Source: Bacillota bacterium (GTDB lineage Bacteria; Bacillota; Clostridia; UBA1381). Taken from it: a stretch of DNA of 64,000 nucleotides. The notes beneath the pieces were generated by a model. That model was not told the origin of the DNA and searched no databases. It worked only from the letters and a program-made list of their open reading frames with translations. The position numbers and the translations under genes were made by a program. The stretch spans positions 75,672-139,671 of the forward strand of contig JAIKVQ010000182.1 in NCBI GenBank assembly GCA_024685565.1. Direction: 5' to 3'. Numbering within the stretch: the first letter of the stretch is position 1; each line of letters opens with the position of its first letter. Shown one piece after another: positions 26,698-34,109 of the stretch.

Positions 26698-27555
26698 TCA
26701 AATCTCCTCATTTTCGTCATCGTAATCAAACTCTGAATCATCATTGTCCTCGTCAAGGTAATAGTCCTTTGAATACAGCTTATTCATAAACAATTTACCG
26801 ACAGGATTTTTACGTTTTCCATTGTAGGCAATTATCATGGCTTCCGCATATCCTAACGAGCCAGGTCGTCTGTCGTGGGCAGTCCTGCCGAGAGTTTTAG
26901 GTGAAATTGCTCCTATCTTTTCAATAAACACCTCATCGTCAAGCGTGTCCCTGTATGTGACTATGAGCTTCGCTATGGCATTTAAGATGTTAGCTGAAAA
27001 AGAGTTTATATCGCCTTCCCATGTTGCAACACAAAGCCTTAAAACATGATTGAGAACTTGAACGCCGTACTTGAAATAAATGCTTTCCAATGTCGAAACT
27101 GCACTAATAACCCCAGGAGCTTTTCCCGTGCCAATCGTTAATCCGTATGACTCGACAAGCTCTTTTATCATTTGCTGGTCGTGGTTTCCTGCTTCAATAT
27201 TGGCGCAGAAAATTTCATAGGGTTGTAACTTTTTTGTGTACTTCATCTGATTTGCAAAAATATCCGCCTCATGCTCATAAGTCAAATCATCATAAACCAT
27301 GCACCAAACAGGAGTGTCTTGCGACCCTGAAACTAAAAGAATTGTCTCTATCGTGTGCTGTCCGTCAAAAACATAATTTATTCCGTCCCTTCGGCTCACT
27401 TTTACAGGGTTTATCTGATACAAATCAAAGTTTTCTGCCACCTTTTCCACATGATAAACAGATAGATTTCTCTGGTAGTCTTGATTGGAAACGAGGTTTT
27501 TTATCGGTATCTGTTCAAAATGCACTTTGGGTACAAATTGTGAGTAATCGGACAT
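26698..27555 (-). CDS. ParB-fold protein, DUF6551-like
   Basis: This 285-residue protein carries the ParB/sulfiredoxin-type nucleotide-binding signature VFDGQHTIETILLV near residue 70, after IKNLVSNQDYQRNLS. The middle is helical and the last 25 residues are strongly acidic (DEDNDDSEFDYDDENEEI). The family is widespread in gut Firmicutes prophages and has no assigned role as far as I know. It is the last gene of a six-gene leftward operon and overlaps the upstream parB-like gene by one base. A DNA-binding or nuclease function is possible but unproven. Confidence 0.75.
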   Translation of the reverse strand: MSDYSQFVPKVHFEQIPIKNLVSNQDYQRNLSVYHVEKVAENFDLYQINPVKVSRRDGINYVFDGQHTIETILLVSGSQDTPVWCMVYDDLTYEHEADIFANQMKYTKKLQPYEIFCANIEAGNHDQQMIKELVESYGLTIGTGKAPGVISAVSTLESIYFKYGVQVLNHVLRLCVATWEGDINSFSANILNAIAKLIVTYRDTLDDEVFIEKIGAISPKTLGRTAHDRRPGSLGYAEAMIIAYNGKRKNPVGKLFMNKLYSKDYYLDEDNDDSEFDYDDENEEI

Positions 27556-28511
27556 TATTCTGCCTCCTTAAGAAGGTTTAGCATTTCGTTTATGGTTGAC
27601 TCCAAACCATGTAACGAGCTTATGAGTTTTGTTTTTGCCGTTTCGGAAATAATCGCAAGGTTGGCATTAACTTTTGTGCGGTTAATAGAGCTTATCCATG
27701 ATGACATGGTAAGGGTAAGCTCCGTCACTTCCGCATCGGGGTCGAATTCAGGCATCTGCTTAACGCTCGGACTGTTGTTTTTTATTAAAGCCTGCGGATT
27801 ATTCTGTATTGCATTTCTTGATTTGCTGTACTGAAGGTATGGGTTTTTCCTTCGATTCAGCCGCTGATTGATTTTGCTTAATTCCTCGGCTGAAAGATGG
27901 GACATTTCTACTATGTTGTTATGCGAGATTTTATACCGACCCGACAGGATTTTGGGTACTAATTCAGGCTCCTTTGACCCGATGGTTTCAAGTGCCCTCG
28001 TATAAATCGCATACTTTTGAACGGTCGCAGTGGACACATGGTTTTCGTCAGCTATGCGCTCCGCCGTTTTATGGGTAGAAACCGAAGCTCCCTGCATTTT
28101 TTCGATATCCCCTGGGGCAAGGTCATCGGAATCGCTGTATTGATTGAGACCGTTAGGGTTTTTCTTGCTTTGCAGGATTTTTTCTGTTTCATACTGCATC
28201 CCAATTAAAAACCTCCTCGTTTCATTGGATATGTTCCTTCTGCCGAGTTGATTTGCGCAAATCCAAGCAATTACCTCTTCGTCACACTCGAAGGCTATCT
28301 CGACAGTATTGAACGGGATGTCGTGCTTGGTACATATTTCGTAGCGGTTATGCCCGTCAACTATATACCCATTCCATGTTATTATCGGGTCAAGACAGCC
28401 GTCTTTCAAAATGTTCTCTTCAAGCTGTAAATATTCTTGTTGATGTAACGGTCGGATGAGGTTTTTAAATTCCTTTTTAATTTTAAGTTGTTTGTGGCTC
28501 CCATAATACAT
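27555..28511 (-). CDS. ParB N-terminal domain protein
   Basis: The protein is 318 residues. The ParB/Srx domain covers about 15-110, with DPIITWNGYIVDGHNRYEIC in place of the chromosomal ParB box and a CANQLGRRNIS segment after it. A helix-turn-helix follows near 150-180 (TAERIADENHVSTATVQKY). The rest is basic and helical. It overlaps neighbours on both sides by a single base. Phage-borne relatives act as DNA-binding clamps or nucleases; here the tie to a recombinase operon suggests a DNA-site-recognition role (inference). Confidence 0.82.
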   Translation of the reverse strand: MYYGSHKQLKIKKEFKNLIRPLHQQEYLQLEENILKDGCLDPIITWNGYIVDGHNRYEICTKHDIPFNTVEIAFECDEEVIAWICANQLGRRNISNETRRFLIGMQYETEKILQSKKNPNGLNQYSDSDDLAPGDIEKMQGASVSTHKTAERIADENHVSTATVQKYAIYTRALETIGSKEPELVPKILSGRYKISHNNIVEMSHLSAEELSKINQRLNRRKNPYLQYSKSRNAIQNNPQALIKNNSPSVKQMPEFDPDAEVTELTLTMSSWISSINRTKVNANLAIISETAKTKLISSLHGLESTINEMLNLLKEAE

Positions 28512-28897
28512 TAATTCTCACCTTCTTTTTCAATTGGGGTAAGTGTATCTAACGAAAAAACTGCCATGTTATGTGTCGGAACAATCGTGCCCATTAAGCG
28601 GTAGGAATAATCCGTGTCAAGCTCATCTACAAGCTCACAGAGCTTTTGTATAAAATACTTGCTGTAAAACTCAATGGAGTTTTCTGCCATCATGTCAATC
28701 GGTCTTATACGCTCCGAGTTTTCGTGCGGCTCGTTCGGTTTCAAAGCTCGTATTGCAACATACTTGTTATTCGGATTTACAAGCAATTGTATGTGCTTTG
28801 GGTCACCCATCATGTGAAGCAGTGATTTGTGAATCCGAATCCTTGATTTTTTTAGGTCAATGGCGATTGTGATAGGAGGCATTGCTGTCGCAATCAT
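28511..28897 (-). CDS. Short stand-alone recombinase-associated domain protein
   Basis: The protein is 128 residues. The core HIQLLVNPNNKYVAIRAL, then FIQKLCELVDELDTDYSYRL and MGTIVPTHNMAVFSLDT, align by eye with the two neighbouring proteins: YAQVLINRNNKILALRPC ... LMEWDTNHRYKILGNI in the 257-residue protein and NIELLVNPITRKFAVRTT ... LFGWNTDFNYRITGTL at the C-terminus of the recombinase. It is the smallest of three copies of this domain and overlaps its upstream neighbour by ATGA. Function unknown. Confidence 0.7.
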   Translation of the reverse strand: MIATAMPPITIAIDLKKSRIRIHKSLLHMMGDPKHIQLLVNPNNKYVAIRALKPNEPHENSERIRPIDMMAENSIEFYSKYFIQKLCELVDELDTDYSYRLMGTIVPTHNMAVFSLDTLTPIEKEGEN

Positions 28898-29667
28898 ATA
28901 GTGCCGCCTCCTCCCATCGGTATTGTTTCAGGAAGCATGGGAACAACTGAAGCATCGGTTTCGGTTTCTGTATTATCCTCTCGCTCTTCGTTGTTACCAG
29001 TAGTCTTTGTGTCCTGAATTGAATACACTGCATAGCTGTCAACAATATTAATCTTCATCGCCTTTTGATGTTCTGCAAACGGTAAACCGAACTGGTCTTG
29101 CCATTCCGCAGGAAAAACAGGAACTCTTGCGGTCTTGTGCTTTTCACCTTCAGGGCTTGTCCGCTGATAAACTTCCGTTGAGGTCAGGTCAAATGCCAGG
29201 AGGTACTCGTCATTTGAATGGATAATGTTTCCGAGGATTTTGTATCGGTGGTTTGTGTCCCATTCCATAAGCGAGAATATTTTTGCAAAAAACAGCTTGC
29301 AGGTGATTTGTCTTGGTTTCCTTTTTCCGTCCTTTTCCGAGATGTTGCACCACTTAAAAGCGTCCCTCGCTTCATCGGGGCAGGGTCGTAGGGCGAGAAT
29401 TTTATTATTCCTATTTATCAATACCTGTGCGTACTGACAGTTTGGGAATTTGGCGAGGCAAGCCGCATTAACATAGAACTTGTAATTGTTGAAGCAGACG
29501 GACGGCTCACGCATATGCGCAAAAAACTCTCTGCGCACAACTTGAAATCCCTCAAAGTCAAAATCCTCTCCCATTTCGAGGACTTCGTCATTTTCTGTAA
29601 TTGAGGGTGTGTTTGTGTTTGCTTCGTTGTAGTTAGCTGATGGGAATCCATTTTCAAATTGATTCAT
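28894..29667 (-). CDS. Stand-alone paralogue of the recombinase C-terminal domain
   Basis: The protein is 257 residues from ATG 29667, chosen for AGGAGGAAA just upstream. Residues 35-165 parallel the recombinase C-terminal half: EDFDFEGFQVVRREFF against GDFDLRGFEVARTELF, LFFAKIFSLMEWDTNHRYKI against AFYDTLYSLFGWNTDFNYRI, and a shared P-x-EW-x3-FG-x5-H-x-K motif further on. It overlaps the recombinase gene by 14 bases. It may compete with or assist the recombinase at its DNA site. Confidence 0.72.
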   Translation of the reverse strand: MNQFENGFPSANYNEANTNTPSITENDEVLEMGEDFDFEGFQVVRREFFAHMREPSVCFNNYKFYVNAACLAKFPNCQYAQVLINRNNKILALRPCPDEARDAFKWCNISEKDGKRKPRQITCKLFFAKIFSLMEWDTNHRYKILGNIIHSNDEYLLAFDLTSTEVYQRTSPEGEKHKTARVPVFPAEWQDQFGLPFAEHQKAMKINIVDSYAVYSIQDTKTTGNNEEREDNTETETDASVVPMLPETIPMGGGGTI

Positions 29668-31558
29668 AGTTTGTTTCCTCCTGTAGGTTGATTTCACCTA
29701 ATTCCTGTTTTATATAAGCTCTTAATTCTTCAAAGCTCGTGATATTGATTTTTTTACCTGTATCAATGAACTGCCCTTCCATACGAAGTTTCCAATCCAT
29801 CTCGGTTTGGGCGTTTAGCTCGGCATAGCTTTTTTCATGTACATAATACTGTTTGCCGAAGTTGGTAGTCCACTCTTCAGGTATTGCTTTGATGCGTTTG
29901 CCGTATGGCGTTAAAGGCTTATAGGTTATATACGAATCCTTGCCATCATCCGCTGTACTCGGAATGAGGTACGGCTTTAAAAACGCTTCCGAATTTGCCG
30001 TGTCGAAAATATATACCTTGTCGTTTCCGCTTTCAAATAATGTACCCGTAATCCTATAATTAAAATCCGTGTTCCAACCGAAGAGAGAATAAAGGGTGTC
30101 ATAAAAGGCTGTGATTGGTATTGTTCTCGGCTGATATTTCTTGTTTGATTTCTTTGAGCAAACCACACTTTGCCGATTACTGCTGTCCGTTGTCCTTACG
30201 GCGAACTTACGGGTGATAGGATTTACCAATAATTCTATATTGTTTTTCTCTGCAAACTTATTGGTACACATCGCACTTAACCGCATGGACTTGTCAAAGA
30301 AATTTATGTATGGCTTGTTGTAGTTATCAAACAATTCTGTACGAGCCACTTCAAAGCCTCGCAAATCGAAGTCACCTGCGCTTACCGTCACGTTGATTTC
30401 GCTTTTATCATGTAGCAAAGGATTGTCTACCTCCGAATAACCGCCCGAAGATGCCTTCATAAAATCGTCCTCTTTGAACGCCGCCCACCTCGGATAAATA
30501 ACGACAAAGCCCTGAAGGACACCTTCGTTGATTACCTTTAATTCGGGCATGAAAGTGCGGTTTTTGTATTTGGCATTATCAAGCATTTTCTGAACGGCAA
30601 TGAAGTCCTCTCGTGACACGATGGCTTCGTGGTGATTTTTATATCGGCTTCGAGGTCGCTGACCTGTGTTTTTACGGGATTTATGGTCTCGGTAGTTTGG
30701 AGTGAAAGTCTTTCTCGTAAACACATCGCCGCAGTGCCGTTCATTCCTTAATATTTGCACAATCCCTCCTGGCGTCCATTTAATATTGCCAAGATATGAT
30801 TTGCGACCTAACGCAATCAGGGCTTCAGCTATTTGCTTTGTAGAATATCCGAAAAGATACATATAGAATGTGAGCTTGACGGTAGGTGCTTCAGCAGGAT
30901 TGATTATTAAGTTTCCTTCTTCATCGTGTGTGTAACCGAGGAGCTTCGGCGTAAGCGGTATGCCGTTATCCAATCTCATGCGCAAGGAGGTCTCCATGCT
31001 CCTGCTTCGTGTATGCGATTCTTCCTCTGCCATTGTTGCAACGAAGGAAAGAGCTAACTGCGAATCGTCATCCAATGAGAAGATTGCTTCCGATTCAAAG
31101 AAAACGCCTACGGGTGACTTCATTTCGGAAAGCTCTCTGACCATACCAATGGTTATCATTATGTTTCTCGCAAACCTCGACACGCTTTTTGTAATGATAA
31201 GGTCGATTTTACCTGCACGGCAATCTGCTATCATTTGATTAAACTCATCACGATGAGCGAGAGAAGTGCCGCTGATGCCTTCATCGGCATAAATTTTAAC
31301 AAGCGTCCAATTTGGATGGCGGCGAACAAAATCCTCATAATACCTTTGCTGAAGCTCGAAAGATGTCGTTTGCTGTTTACTGCCCGTTGACACTCTTGCG
31401 TAAATTGCCACACGCTGATGCGCTTCGTTATCATAATAGTCGGTTTGCTTTTCCGCAGGTATATACTCGTAGTTTTCGGGGTCAACCTGTATGTGCATCC
31501 TGCGGCGGATTTTTTCTTTCTGTGCTTCCCGAATCATCCTTTTGCTGTCATCAATCAT
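29654..31558 (-). CDS. Serine recombinase with novel C-terminal domain
   Basis: In this 634-residue protein the N-terminal resolvase domain has catalytic Ser57 in YARVSTGS and the arginine pair in SVSRFARN (128, 131). A Recombinase domain follows (TPKLLGYTHDEEGNL..., NIKWTPGGIVQILRNERHCGDV). The zinc ribbon and coiled coil normal for large serine integrases are not visible. Instead the last 280 residues carry a domain shared with the next two genes of the operon. AGGAGGC precedes ATG 31558, which overlaps the pseudo-resolvase stop by eight bases. Confidence 0.88.
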   Translation of the reverse strand: MIDDSKRMIREAQKEKIRRRMHIQVDPENYEYIPAEKQTDYYDNEAHQRVAIYARVSTGSKQQTTSFELQQRYYEDFVRRHPNWTLVKIYADEGISGTSLAHRDEFNQMIADCRAGKIDLIITKSVSRFARNIMITIGMVRELSEMKSPVGVFFESEAIFSLDDDSQLALSFVATMAEEESHTRSRSMETSLRMRLDNGIPLTPKLLGYTHDEEGNLIINPAEAPTVKLTFYMYLFGYSTKQIAEALIALGRKSYLGNIKWTPGGIVQILRNERHCGDVFTRKTFTPNYRDHKSRKNTGQRPRSRYKNHHEAIVSREDFIAVQKMLDNAKYKNRTFMPELKVINEGVLQGFVVIYPRWAAFKEDDFMKASSGGYSEVDNPLLHDKSEINVTVSAGDFDLRGFEVARTELFDNYNKPYINFFDKSMRLSAMCTNKFAEKNNIELLVNPITRKFAVRTTDSSNRQSVVCSKKSNKKYQPRTIPITAFYDTLYSLFGWNTDFNYRITGTLFESGNDKVYIFDTANSEAFLKPYLIPSTADDGKDSYITYKPLTPYGKRIKAIPEEWTTNFGKQYYVHEKSYAELNAQTEMDWKLRMEGQFIDTGKKINITSFEELRAYIKQELGEINLQEETNYESI

Positions 31559-32165
31559 TTGGGAGCCTCCTCATGCCGTCTTCAGGCTCATAGTCAGAGT
31601 CGGGTAGCAATTCCATTCCCGAAGGCAAAAACTGCGTATCGTGCAGGTCGTTTTGATAGTAGGATGCCAATGTGAATATATCTTCTGAAATAAAATATAT
31701 TCCAATCGGCGGTTTTTGACCAGCAAGAATCCGTGAGCAGAATGTGACTTCATGTATTTTCTTTGATACATTCGATATTTTCTGCGTGATTATCAGGTTA
31801 ACTTTTCCGTCCATTGCATCGCAAAGAAGCCTGCTCCATTCTTTTGCCGATTCCATATTGGGTGCTGACTGTCCTTCATCGATATAAAAATCCACCAACT
31901 CCCAATTGGGACAAAGACCAATCGTGTCCAAGAATTCTTTTTTGTGATAAGCTAAATAGTTATCGTATTTTGTTTGATTGAAAAACCTGATATAAATTCC
32001 AACTTTGTATGGAACTGAAGTGTTAGGTCGCTCATGCCTGATGCTTTGCAACCATGTTTTGTGTTCGGCAATCTTAATCGCTCGCTCCGATTCGTCACCG
32101 AACGTTAAGGAAAACTGTGGTGTCGAGATTTCACTTAACTTTTCGTAAATGTCAAGCTCGTCCAT
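31551..32165 (-). CDS. Catalytically dead resolvase-like protein
   Basis: This 204-residue protein aligns by eye over residues 53-165 with the catalytic domain of the next gene's recombinase: VGIYIRFFNQT against VAIYARVSTGS, NWELVDFYIDEG against NWTLVKIYADEG, LIITQKISNVSKK against LIITKSVSRFARN. The nucleophilic serine is replaced by Phe62 and the conserved arginines of SRFAR by Asn and Lys. No DNA-binding domain follows. It is the first gene of the operon, behind GGAGGGTAA, and may dimerise with the active enzyme. Confidence 0.82.
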   Translation of the reverse strand: MDELDIYEKLSEISTPQFSLTFGDESERAIKIAEHKTWLQSIRHERPNTSVPYKVGIYIRFFNQTKYDNYLAYHKKEFLDTIGLCPNWELVDFYIDEGQSAPNMESAKEWSRLLCDAMDGKVNLIITQKISNVSKKIHEVTFCSRILAGQKPPIGIYFISEDIFTLASYYQNDLHDTQFLPSGMELLPDSDYEPEDGMRRLPND

Positions 32166-32235
32166 ATATACTTACCCTCCATTATAAAAAATATCTTATC
32201 GTGTATTTTATAGCGAGCTGACGAACAAGTAAATA

Positions 32236-32268
32236 TCCCCACAGTCAGAATGTGACTATGGGGATAGA
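32236..32268. other. Strong hairpin upstream of recombinase operon
   Basis: TATCCCCA-C-AGTCA and TGACT-A-TGGGGATA pair over 13 positions with one mismatch around a five-base loop. It lies between the XRE terminator and the putative operon promoter (TTTACT, 17 bases, TAAAAT on the minus strand). A half-iteron (ATTTTTGAAAAA, 32268-32279) abuts it. It could be an operator, a recombination site arm or a terminator. Confidence 0.6.
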
Positions 32269-32298
32269 TTTTTGAAAAAAAAAATAATTTTTGGCACA

Positions 32299-32328
32299 AA
32301 AAAGTGAGAACGGGTAATTCTCACTTAA
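32299..32328 (-). terminator. Terminator of leftward XRE gene
   Basis: Read on the minus strand, AAGTGAGAA and TTCTCACTT pair around ATTACCCG-type loop bases and run into TTTTTTGTG. The 5' arm overlaps the last codons of the XRE gene. Confidence 0.82.
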
Positions 32329-32684
32329 TAATCTTCTTCTTTTTTCGGCTTGTGAAGCGTTGATTTTACTTCGGAAACTATTTTTAATATTGCTTCTATT
32401 TCGGTTGGCGAACAATCATCGAGCATTTCGGAAAACTCTTTTTTATATATGCTGTTTACTTCAGGCACATCTGAACGCAAGATTAAATCGGCAGAGACCT
32501 GAAGTGCCTCTACAATCTTCACAAAAGTTACAATCCACATATTGCTTTTTCCAAGCTCGATATCGCTTATGTTTGAGGGGGCAAGGTGTGCACTGAATGC
32601 GAGGTCGTTTTGTGTCATTCCCTTTGAAACACGGATTTGCCGTATTCGCTGTCCTATCTCTTTCAAAATAGTTTTGTCGTCCAT
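32325..32684 (-). CDS. XRE-family transcriptional regulator (leftward)
   Basis: The protein is 119 residues. A helix-turn-helix of the Cro/C1 type covers residues 8-66 (IGQRIRQIRVSKGMTQNDLAF, then APSNISDIELGK). The C-terminal part contains FSEMLDDCSPTEIEAILKIVSEVK. It is the same length as the divergent XRE protein at 32827-33186 and shares its C-terminal CxPxE motif region, so the two are paralogues. It likely controls the recombinase operon or its own divergent promoter. TAAGAGGTG precedes the ATG. Confidence 0.88.
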   Translation of the reverse strand: MDDKTILKEIGQRIRQIRVSKGMTQNDLAFSAHLAPSNISDIELGKSNMWIVTFVKIVEALQVSADLILRSDVPEVNSIYKKEFSEMLDDCSPTEIEAILKIVSEVKSTLHKPKKEEDY

Positions 32685-32703
32685 TAATTACACCTCTTAT
32701 CGC

Positions 32704-32726
32704 CAATAGACTATATTTTCCTTATA
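32704..32726. promoter_or_regulatory. Putative operator between divergent XRE genes
   Basis: ACTATA-TTTTCCT-TATAGT is a perfect 6-bp inverted repeat in the 142-base divergent region. It overlaps sequence resembling a leftward -10 (TATAGT on the minus strand), which is where a repressor of the leftward XRE gene would be expected to bind. Confidence 0.5.
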
Positions 32727-32762
32727 GTTTATCACCACCTAACGGTATCGTGAATAGCGAGG

Positions 32763-32791
32763 TGACTATATTACAGCCGATAAGGTATAAT
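32763..32791 (+). promoter_or_regulatory. Promoter of rightward XRE gene
   Basis: TGACTA (32763-32768), a 17-base spacer and TATAAT (32786-32791). AAAGGAGGGC follows before ATG 32827. The -35 region contains GACTATA, also present in the operator at 32704-32726, so cross-regulation is plausible. Confidence 0.75.
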
Positions 32792-32826
32792 TGAAGTGAA
32801 ATATTTTTTAAAGGAGGGCATATATT

Positions 32827-33186
32827 ATGTCACTAAATTATACTCTTATTGGCAAACACATCAAGGAGGTTCGTAAAAAAAGAAAGCTCACTCAAGAGAA
32901 ACTTTCCGAAATCATCGACAAGTCACCAAGCTACATAAGCTACATTGAAACGGGCAAAAAACAGTTAAGTCTTGAAACGCTTGTTGATATTGCAAATGCG
33001 CTAAAGGTTAATGCCGATAGGCTTTTGTCATACAACATTGAATTCGGAAATGACCAAAAGGATGACTTCTCTCCAATTCTTGAAGGCTGTACCCCATTTG
33101 AGAAAAAGGTCATAACCGACACAGCAAAGGCGTTAAAAAGAACTTTACGGGATGCACAAATGCCCGATTCGTATCATCGGTATTAA
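32827..33186 (+). CDS. XRE-family transcriptional regulator (rightward)
   Basis: The protein is 119 residues with a Cro/C1-type helix-turn-helix at about 8-64 (IGKHIKEVRKKRKLTQEKLSE, SPSYISYIETGKKQLS). The C-terminal region (FSPILEGCTPFEKKVITDTAKALKRTL) parallels that of the leftward XRE protein. The divergent pair with a shared short control region resembles a lysogeny switch or an element-excision switch. It has its own near-consensus promoter. Confidence 0.9.
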   Translation: MSLNYTLIGKHIKEVRKKRKLTQEKLSEIIDKSPSYISYIETGKKQLSLETLVDIANALKVNADRLLSYNIEFGNDQKDDFSPILEGCTPFEKKVITDTAKALKRTLRDAQMPDSYHRY

Positions 33187-33248
33187 AACAATTTTAGCCC
33201 GAACAATATTTTAATACAATAAACCTGCAGTCGAAAACTTGACATACG

Positions 33249-33268
33249 GTATAAATTGTAGTTTATAC
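33249..33268. promoter_or_regulatory. Palindromic operator-like site
   Basis: GTATAAA-TTGTAG-TTTATAC is a perfect 7-bp inverted repeat. TTGACA lies immediately upstream (33239-33244) and the right arm overlaps a possible -10, so a regulator bound here would block transcription towards the phosphoesterase gene. Confidence 0.6.
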
Positions 33269-33283
33269 ATTTTCAAGATTTTT

Positions 33284-33342
33284 AATTACGATTTTGAAAA
33301 AATGAATTACATTTTTGAAAAATCAATTATGTTTTTGGAAAA
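33284..33342 (+). repeat. Right iteron cluster (three direct repeats)
   Basis: Three units start at 33284, 33305 and 33325: AATTACGATTTTGAAAAA, AATTACATTTTTGAAAAA and AATTATGTTTTTGGAAAA. The 20-21 base spacing puts them on one helix face. Inverted copies lie at 26569-26602. They sit upstream of the metallophosphoesterase start. Confidence 0.78.
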
Positions 33343-33400
33343 GGCGAGATTTTTGGCTTTTTTTGTGATACAATTTTTTAATATGAAAGGAAGTGCCTTT

Positions 33401-34090
33401 ATGGTTTTTTTAACGGGAGATATTCATGGTAACCCTTCAAGGGTAATTGAATTCTATAAAAAGTCGGGGTTTTCGGATTCCGATGTAATAATAATTCTCG
33501 GTGATGTGGGAGCAAATTATTATACGGGTAGCAGGGACGCATTGGTAAAATCGATGCTGAATGGCATCGGCGTTGACATTCTGTGCATACACGGAAACCA
33601 CGAGATGCGCCCTGCAAATATACCATCCTATCATTTGACCGAATGGAACGGCGGCAAAGTATGGATTGAGGACGAATACCCACACTTGCAATTTGCTAAA
33701 GACGGCGAGATTTATAGCATTGAAGGAAACCGTTATATTGCAATTGGCGGAGCGTACAGCGTAGACAAGTATTATCGCCTGGCTATGAATTACGGATGGT
33801 GGGAGGACGAACAGCCCTCGGATGAAATAAAACAATATGTAGAAAAGCAACTTGAAGAGAACGAAATCAACATTGTGCTTTCCCACACCTGTCCCCTGAA
33901 GTACGAGCCGACAGAGGTTTTTCTTTCGCAGGTCGACCAATCAAAGGTTGATAAAAGCACAGAAATATGGCTTGATAAAATTGAGGACAATTTAAAGTAC
34001 ATGGCGTGGTTTTGCGGTCATTGGCATACCGACAAGCGAATAGATAAAATGCATTTTCTCTTCGAGGGTTGGGATGTAGTCAAAAATTAA
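33401..34090 (+). CDS. Metallophosphoesterase, calcineurin-like (first copy)
   Basis: The protein is about 229 residues from ATG 33401, chosen because the metal-binding core starts at once (MVFLTGDIHGNP) and AAAGGAAG lies upstream. Metal ligand motifs in order are GDIHGN, ILGDVGAN, IHGNHE, VLSHTCPLKY and CGHWHTD. The fold matches small phage and conjugative-element phosphoesterases that hydrolyse phosphodiesters or nucleotides; the substrate is not predictable. A second, distinct family member lies at 36006. Confidence 0.88.
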   Translation: MVFLTGDIHGNPSRVIEFYKKSGFSDSDVIIILGDVGANYYTGSRDALVKSMLNGIGVDILCIHGNHEMRPANIPSYHLTEWNGGKVWIEDEYPHLQFAKDGEIYSIEGNRYIAIGGAYSVDKYYRLAMNYGWWEDEQPSDEIKQYVEKQLEENEINIVLSHTCPLKYEPTEVFLSQVDQSKVDKSTEIWLDKIEDNLKYMAWFCGHWHTDKRIDKMHFLFEGWDVVKN

Positions 34091-34109
34091 AAAGAAGGAA
34101 GGTAAAAAT

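Noticed and set aside
26531-26725. Rightward open frame of 64 codons after the late terminator
   Set aside because: It has no ribosome site, starts inside the terminator T-run, contains the iteron cluster and overlaps the 3' end of the leftward DUF6551-like gene.
33284-33342. CRISPR repeats
   Set aside because: Units are directly adjacent with no spacers; iterons or operator sites fit better.
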